A stretch of DNA of 64,000 nucleotides, taken from positions 61,591,587-61,655,586 of the forward strand of contig NC_088797.1 in NCBI RefSeq assembly GCF_011386835.1, read 5' to 3'. The notes under the pieces are model-generated. The model searched no databases. It was given only the letters and a program-made list of their open reading frames with translations, and was not told the origin of the DNA. Origin of the DNA: Chrysemys picta bellii (lineage: Eukaryota; Chordata; Testudines; Emydidae). Shown piece after piece: positions 58,881 through 64,000 of this stretch; within the stretch, counting starts at the first letter, position 1; the number at the start of each line of letters is the position of its first letter. The position numbers and the translations under genes were made by a program.

Positions 58881-60474
58881 GGGTTTAACTCAGCAGCTTT
58901 AACTGAGTGTTGCTCTACGTTCTTGTTCGAACCTGAAATCCAGCCTGACATTCGTGTGAAACCACCCAACTTGAAAGAAAAGGAAAAGGTTTGACTATGT
59001 CATGAGCACAAAGAGTGAGACCTGAATTTCCAGTCTAGATGGGTTGCATTTTAGATTAAAGAAAACAACAAAGAAAGAAAGAACAAGTGTAATGTCTCTA
59101 TGAGGGGACCAGAGCATCTCTGTCTGTAAGAACCTCCACTGTGAGTGCTCTCCCCATCCCAGCAGACCTTAAATATAAAGGGGCAGAATACAGAGAACAG
59201 AATCATAGCTAAATGCCCCCACTGTGAACTTCTGCAATGTGAAATGGCCCCTTGTATACAGCTCTGCTGGTGAATTTCACTGTATACATGTGTCCCTGGG
59301 CCAAGGTGCAGAGAAAACTAGGGCTCCGTGGTGCACTGTGATGTGCGGACTGGCGCTGGAGGAAACATCAATAGTTCATCCCTCACATCTCAGTGCTGAA
59401 CAATAACATGAAAAATAAACCATGTCAATTGTTCCCACGTCATCATCTGGCCGTGAATTGTATCAATATGATGCCTCACCTCTCACAGCAATCAGCACTT
59501 TCTCCAGCCTCTTTTCTCCTGTTGTTTTCTAGTCCCTTGAGAACTTTTCCCTCTTTACCTTTTCAGCTCTCTCCCTCCCTCCCATTCTTCACTGCATTCC
59601 AGTAAACAACAGATGGCCTTGTGGCATCTCAGTAGCCACCACTGGCATGTGGTCAATGCTGTTAATGCTGGGGAAAGCAAGTGGGTAGAAGGGGAGAGAG
59701 AGGCAGAGGCCTGGAAGATTGAGAGGTGCGGGGGAAGGCAAACAGCAAACCTTGAGTGGGCAGACAACTCTGGAGACAAATATAGACTATCCATGGAGAT
59801 GAAGGGGAGAGAGAAATCCAGGGGGGATGGAAATAATTCCTGAGCTATTAGAAAAAAAGGAAAATATTTGGGCAAGGTACCATGGCATTTGCACACCAAG
59901 AATACAACAACTAGACCAATGGGTTGGTTCATGAGTCAGGCACTATTGATGTCCAGGCAAACTGAGTCCTTCCTCCTTCATCATTATGGGCCATATGTTA
60001 ACACCCACCCAGAGACAGGAATCTGGGCCCCTCCCTAGCTTTATCTGCACTGGAGAGATGTGGCATTGGCTACAGCAGTACAAGTAACACACATACACCC
60101 TGTTAACGCCCCTTGCATCTTCTCCAAAGGACTTACAATGCTGCATGGTGCTATTGCAATGGAGCAAGTCACAGTGCAGTGCTGTGTGGAGGGCAGTTGA
60201 ATTAGAATGCTCTGTGTAAATGTAGGACTGCTGCAAGTTGCACTGGGGTAACTCTCTGAGGCTGTATGAGGCTAATGAGTTTCCTGTGATTACTCCCATT
60301 GAGAAGGAGGGCTGGGGCGTGTTCCCCTGCAAGGGCTGCTGCCCCCAGTAGCAGCAGATGACTCCCCAATCCCGTAAATCAATAGAAACGAGACTAATCT
60401 GCATATTGGCTGAGTGTTTTTGCCTGAGCTGCAGGCTCTGCTCTGCCCTTAGTAGGGCTCTTCCTCACATGTCC

Positions 60475-60600
60475 CCGCAATGTGCCTCAGTGTCCCCATG
60501 TGTAAAATGGGGCTGGATAATCCTAGCCCGTCTCATGAGAGGGCTGTTGTGAGAGCAAATGTGTCTGATGCTGGCAGATGCTCTGAGAACACCCAGAAAA
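60475..60600 (-). repeat. MIR/CORE-SINE relic in TMEM273 intron 1
   Basis: GTGCCTCAGTGTCCCCATG, TGTAAAATGGGGCTGG and GGGCTGTTGTGAGAGCAAAT follow the MIR order. Strand is tentative. Confidence 0.6.
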
Positions 60601-61069
60601 CTTTATGTTCTGCATGTCAAGAGTGGGCATGTGAATTGCTAAGCAAGGTATATGGAGAGGTAAGAAAGGGGCTTGCACACAGAATGCACATAGACTATTG
60701 CTTTTTAATTACACTGTAAGTGAAATCCCTAGGAGAATGGTCTGCAGCCATCAGCTATCTCACCAGCAGAGAAGCAGGTATGTAACTGAACTGTGCCTTT
60801 TGTTTTGTCATGTCCGATCCCTCATATATCTGCTGCACTCCGGCTATGAAACTCTGTCTAGAAAGCTCAGCGAAGTAACATCACCCCCGCGATAAATATT
60901 CCCTTTCCATTTTGCACAGAAATAAACTTTAAAACCCAGCACACACACAATCTGGCTGAGAAATAAACAGCACCAGCACGATCAAGAAATAAACAGTACA
61001 GCAGCACCCCATAGCTTAAATATTTAGCCTGTGGAAAGAAAGGGAAAGGAAATACATTGGATCACTTAC

Positions 61070-61124
61070 ATAAGAGAAGCAGAAACGTAGTTAGGACAGG
61101 AATCCAGCTTGTCAGGAAGATCAT
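61070..61124 (-). CDS. TMEM273: TMEM273-like exon 1 (start codon and signal peptide)
   Basis: Read on the minus strand, an ATG at 61124 (A at -3) opens 18 codons plus one base and ends at a strong GTAAGT donor. The peptide starts MIFLTSWIPVLTT and runs into a leucine-rich stretch, as expected for a signal peptide. The leftover T joins the first two bases of exon 2 (AT) to give a tyrosine codon, so the phase agrees. The likely cleavage site is after the residues KVSA encoded by exon 2. The 5' UTR and promoter were not resolved; no CpG island or TATA box stands out upstream. Assignment rests on the phase match with the transmembrane exon; the signal peptide itself is not conserved enough to identify the gene. 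Confidence 0.68.
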
Positions 61125-61803
61125 TGTACCTTTCAGTGACCCAACAATTTCACCTAAGCTTGCTGGATTTCTTTCTTTTGCAGTGTGGAAAAACAACAAC
61201 CAACTCAGATCACGTGTTTGTGATAGGAAACAGCAGCCACATCCTGAGTATCTGTGTGTTTGCAAATATATCAGTTCCCTTTTTCGGATTTAAAAGGTAG
61301 CAATAATGTCCCTGCTTGAAAGTGGCATGCAAATGGTGGATTGCAAACAGCTTCAGGCCAATACAGAACTCTTGCTTATTTAGCATAACCTGACGTATCA
61401 ACAGGTTTTTCCTCGAAGCAATGACTGAACTGCAAACACTAACAGTAGTGAAATGGTCTTTGCAATAGTCCTTTAAATCTAGAGGGGTGTGACGCTGTCA
61501 TGTGGGGTTGCCCTGGTTCAGATTTAATAATAACCATCTACCAGAAACTCCCTGAACGCTGCCAAATATTTGGAGCTCAAATTTAACTATTTCATATATT
61601 CTTTAAAGAGACAAGTCTGAGCCACTAGATCTACATCCAGATTCTAACCCCTCCCAAAGTCTGGCTGTGGGTTTTGGTTTGGCCCCTTGGTGAGGTATAC
61701 TGGCCTTTCAGGACTCCAGGGAAACCCTGTATGGGCTAACAAAACACCAATCCAAGCCAATGCCTGGAAAGGAAACCCACAGTGCCTGTGTCTACCAACA
61801 AGA

Positions 61804-62625
61804 AGCATAGAATCATAGGACTGGAAAGGACCTTGAGAGGTCATCTAGTCCAGTCCCCTGCACTCAGGGCAGGACTAATTATTATCTAGACCAGGGGTCT
61901 CAAACACGCGGCCCGCAGAGTTATTTGCTGTGGCCCGCCAAGCTCCCTGCACCCCCCTGTCGCCCCTGGAGTTATTTCCTGCAGCTGCCAAGCTCCCCTC
62001 ACCCGCCAACCCCCGCAGCGCACTGCGTCCCCGCTCCTCTGCCTACCTCCAGGCGCTTCCCGCCGCCAAACAGCTGTTTGGTGGTGCTTAATGCTTTCGA
62101 GGAGGGATGGGGGAGGAGCGGGGAGCCGCGTGCTCAGGGGAGGAGGCGGAGAAGAGGCGGGGCAGGGGCAGGGATTTGGGGACGGGGTTGGAATAGGGGC
62201 AGGGAGGGGGTGGAGTTGGGGTGGGGACTTTTGGGGAAGGGGTTGGAATGGGGGCGGGAAGGGGTGGGAAGAGGCGGGGTAGGGGCAGGACCTCATGGAA
62301 GGGGTGGAATGGTGGGGGCTTTTGTACCTTTATATGAAAAGGTGTCAGTGATGTGGCTCTTGGGCCAATGTACTAGTTCTCATGTGGCCCTCGTGGTGAT
62401 TTGAGTTTGAGACCCCTGATCTAGACCATCCCTAACAGGTCTAACATACTCTTAAAAATTTCCAGTGATGGAGATTCCACAACCTCCCTAGGCAATTTAT
62501 TCCAGTGCTTAACCACCCGACCAGTTAGGAAGTTTTTCCTAATGTCCAATGTCCTAATGACAGAAACAGGATTCATACAGGACCAGGAGTATTCTCTTTT
62601 CTTCACCTTCCCTCACCTGGGCTTT
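61804..62625 (-). mobile_element. CR1 LINE 3' end, minus strand, split by the hAT at 61892-62418
   Basis: AGAATCATAGGACTGGAAAGG at the left is the CR1 3' tail on the reverse strand. After the insertion, the reading [17 protein letters not shown] and PSLEIFKS on the minus strand is the end of the CR1 ORF2 product. Heavily 5'-truncated, as usual for CR1. Confidence 0.85.
61892..62418 (+). mobile_element. hAT element (CAGGGGTCTCAAAC ends) inserted in a CR1 LINE
   Basis: Ends CAGGGGTCTCAAAC and GTTTGAGACCCCTG, exact duplication ATCTAGAC (61884-61891, 62419-62426). It contains CCAAACAGCTGTTTGG and the GGGATTTGGGGACGGGGTTG module shared with the element at 5379. The CR1 fragment continues on both sides. 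Confidence 0.92.
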
Positions 62626-62808
62626 TCTGGGCTCCAGAGCATTTCCGCCTAATCACAGACTTTTGGGGAAATCCCTCGGGCTCACTCCAAGAATCTCAGG
62701 GCTTTCTGTGCTGCAGCAGGTACAGTGAATAGAATAGAGGAGAGCGAGAACCTGTTTATGCAGGCAGGAAACAAGCCCTATCTTGATCTCCAGGGTGTGG
62801 TGTCACGT

Positions 62809-63292
62809 AGGCCTGGTTTACACAAAAAGTTGCACTCACTCCTTTAACTAAAGCTGGGTTTTGCACCAGTTTAACATAACAAGTGTGGATGCTCTTAAAT
62901 GGATTTAAACCTGGACTTTATTCCATCCTGTACAAGTTCTTATCCTGGTCACTTCACTGTAGTACCTGAGCACCCTCCACTCATGTATTAAGTGAGGTTC
63001 CTAATGTCTGTCACCTAGGGTTCATTCTCTCTCATGCTTTCCCTCGGGGGAGAATTGTGTGTGCAATGGCATATTTCGTTTGGGTAGGGTTGGTTTATGT
63101 TGTTTGTTTTGTTTTTTAATTTTTTTAATCAGTTTCCTCTAACAAATATAGAGACACAAGCATGTCTGACATGACCCATTTTAAATCCAGATAAGAGGAT
63201 TCAAACTGGGGCGTTGTAATGGTTTGACTAATTCAGATTCAAAACTGATTTTAATTAACCCAGTGCAACTTTTGCATGTAGACAAGGTCTTA
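62809..63292. mobile_element. Inverted-repeat element (CCTGGTTTACACAAAAAGTTGC ends)
   Basis: The left end (GGTTTACACAAAAAGTTGC) and right end (GCAACTTTTGCATGTAGACA) are imperfect inverted copies, and TTTAAC/GTTTAA words mirror each other inside. About 240 bp of unrelated sequence (near 62938-63180) lies in the middle. No target duplication was read. Confidence 0.5.
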
Positions 63293-63690
63293 AAGTCAGG
63301 CAGGAGAGTCTGTCCCTGGTTTAAGATATGTCCATTTTTTGTCAAAGCTCACAGAGATACCACAGGCCAGAGAATCTCACCCAGTTGAACCCAATAATTG
63401 TGTTCAACCCAATAATTGTGTTTGACTAACACAAATCTTCCAGAAAGTCTTGATTTGAAGGCATCAAGAAATGGAAACTCCACCACATCCCTTAGGAGTT
63501 TGTTCCAGCGATTAATCACCTTCACTGTAAAATGTATGCCTTATTTCTCATTTTAATTCATCTTTCTTTAACGTCCAGCCATTGGTTCTTGCTGTGCCTT
63601 TCTCTACTAGGTTAAAGACCCCTTTAGCACCTCATATTTTCTCCCTGTGATGTTACTTATACTCCGTACTCAAGTCATCTCTCAGTTTTC
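63290..63690 (-). mobile_element. CR1-like fragment, minus strand
   Basis: AACTCCACCACATCCCTTAG, GTTTGTTCCAGCGATTAATC and the following text read as the reverse strand of a diverged CR1 3' region. A short local duplication of AACCCAATAATTGTGTT sits at about 63388-63422. Confidence 0.6.
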
Positions 63691-64000
63691 TTGACTCTAC
63701 AGACTGAGGAGCATCCCAGATAAAGAAATCTCATGCCTTTTTGTTTCATACTGCAGAGCAGTGCCACCAGACACCCTGTTCTCAACAGACTTTAAGCTTC
63801 TTGGGGTTGGAAGAAGAATCTGGTCATTCAGACAGTCCCATGGCTTGAACCCAGACTCCAAACAGTTTGAGATTTGTCTGTCACTTAATTCCACGCCAGG
63901 AGAAATTCCTCTAACACAGTTGATGGATGAGTGTCAGGCAGTGCCAGATATGTGGGGTGGAGTTGTGGGGGATGGAAAATCTGATTTCAGTACTAAGATT

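Larger units (their letters stand above)
52744..61069 (-). other. TMEM273: Introns 1-3 of the TMEM273-like gene
   Basis: Intron 1 is 56631-61069, intron 2 is 55582-56576 and intron 3 is 52744-55470 (with exons 2 and 3 between them). All three have GT/AG ends on the minus strand. Intron 3 carries a hAT-like element at 53261-53465. Intron 2 carries a SINE-like repeat at 56035-56150. Intron 1 carries a repeat relic around 57070-57255, another around 57480-57735, a perfect 15-bp palindrome at 57964-57996, a repeat at 58745-58880 and a CORE-SINE relic at 60475-60600. No other coding sequence was recognised inside them. Confidence 0.6.

Noticed and set aside
1..64000. tRNA, rRNA or CRISPR features
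   Set aside because: No tRNA box pair with cloverleaf, no rRNA sequence and no spaced direct-repeat array was recognised. The sequence is a vertebrate nuclear genome.

Overview
The window reads as turtle (Testudines) nuclear DNA. It has no dense gene content. It is dominated by repeats that I recognise as typical of turtle genomes: CR1 LINE 3' ends, GC-rich non-autonomous hAT-type elements, a Gypsy-type solo LTR with TGTAAG/CTTACA ends, a fold-back repeat that is abundant in turtles, and old MIR/CORE-SINE relics. The species cannot be fixed from the sequence alone.

Only one host gene can be supported. It is on the minus strand between 61124 and 52719: four phase-compatible exons that together encode a short type I membrane protein (signal peptide, very short acidic ectodomain, one transmembrane helix, basic cytoplasmic start). 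The transmembrane exon closely resembles vertebrate TMEM273 (human C10orf128). The last exons of this gene were not found.

The largest open reading frame (18570-19757, continued at 20055-20498) is a multi-copy transposon-type gene, not a host gene. It is broken by two nonsense codons and by a 288-bp repeat insertion. Its upstream region carries four copies of the nonamer TGATGCAAT or TGACGCAAT within 81 bp.

Layout: 1-4300 has no recognised feature; 4.3-6.5 kb has an old SINE, two hAT elements and an LTR-like block; 6.5-12 kb is mostly unique sequence; 12-18 kb holds CR1 fragments, a diverged local duplication and G-rich tandem DNA; 18.2-21.5 kb is the transposon gene and a second copy of its 3' end; 22.3-23.9 kb is a solo LTR split by a hAT element; 24.2-28.2 kb holds four more hAT elements with exact 8-bp target-site duplications (TSDs); 30.7-34.6 kb holds further hAT elements and a 222-bp fold-back element; 38.6-47.3 kb holds more hAT elements, including one with an internal minisatellite and one triple-nested cluster; 48-49.2 kb is a degenerate L1-type LINE; 50.7-51.4 kb is an LTR split by another hAT element; 52.7-61.1 kb is the TMEM273-like gene; 61.8-63.7 kb is CR1 and inverted-repeat DNA.

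The most striking pattern is the hAT set. Ten elements have exact 8-bp TSDs and four more match at 7 of 8 bases. Families with different terminal repeats share the same GC-rich internal modules and internal palindromes, which suggests that cargo has been exchanged between families.
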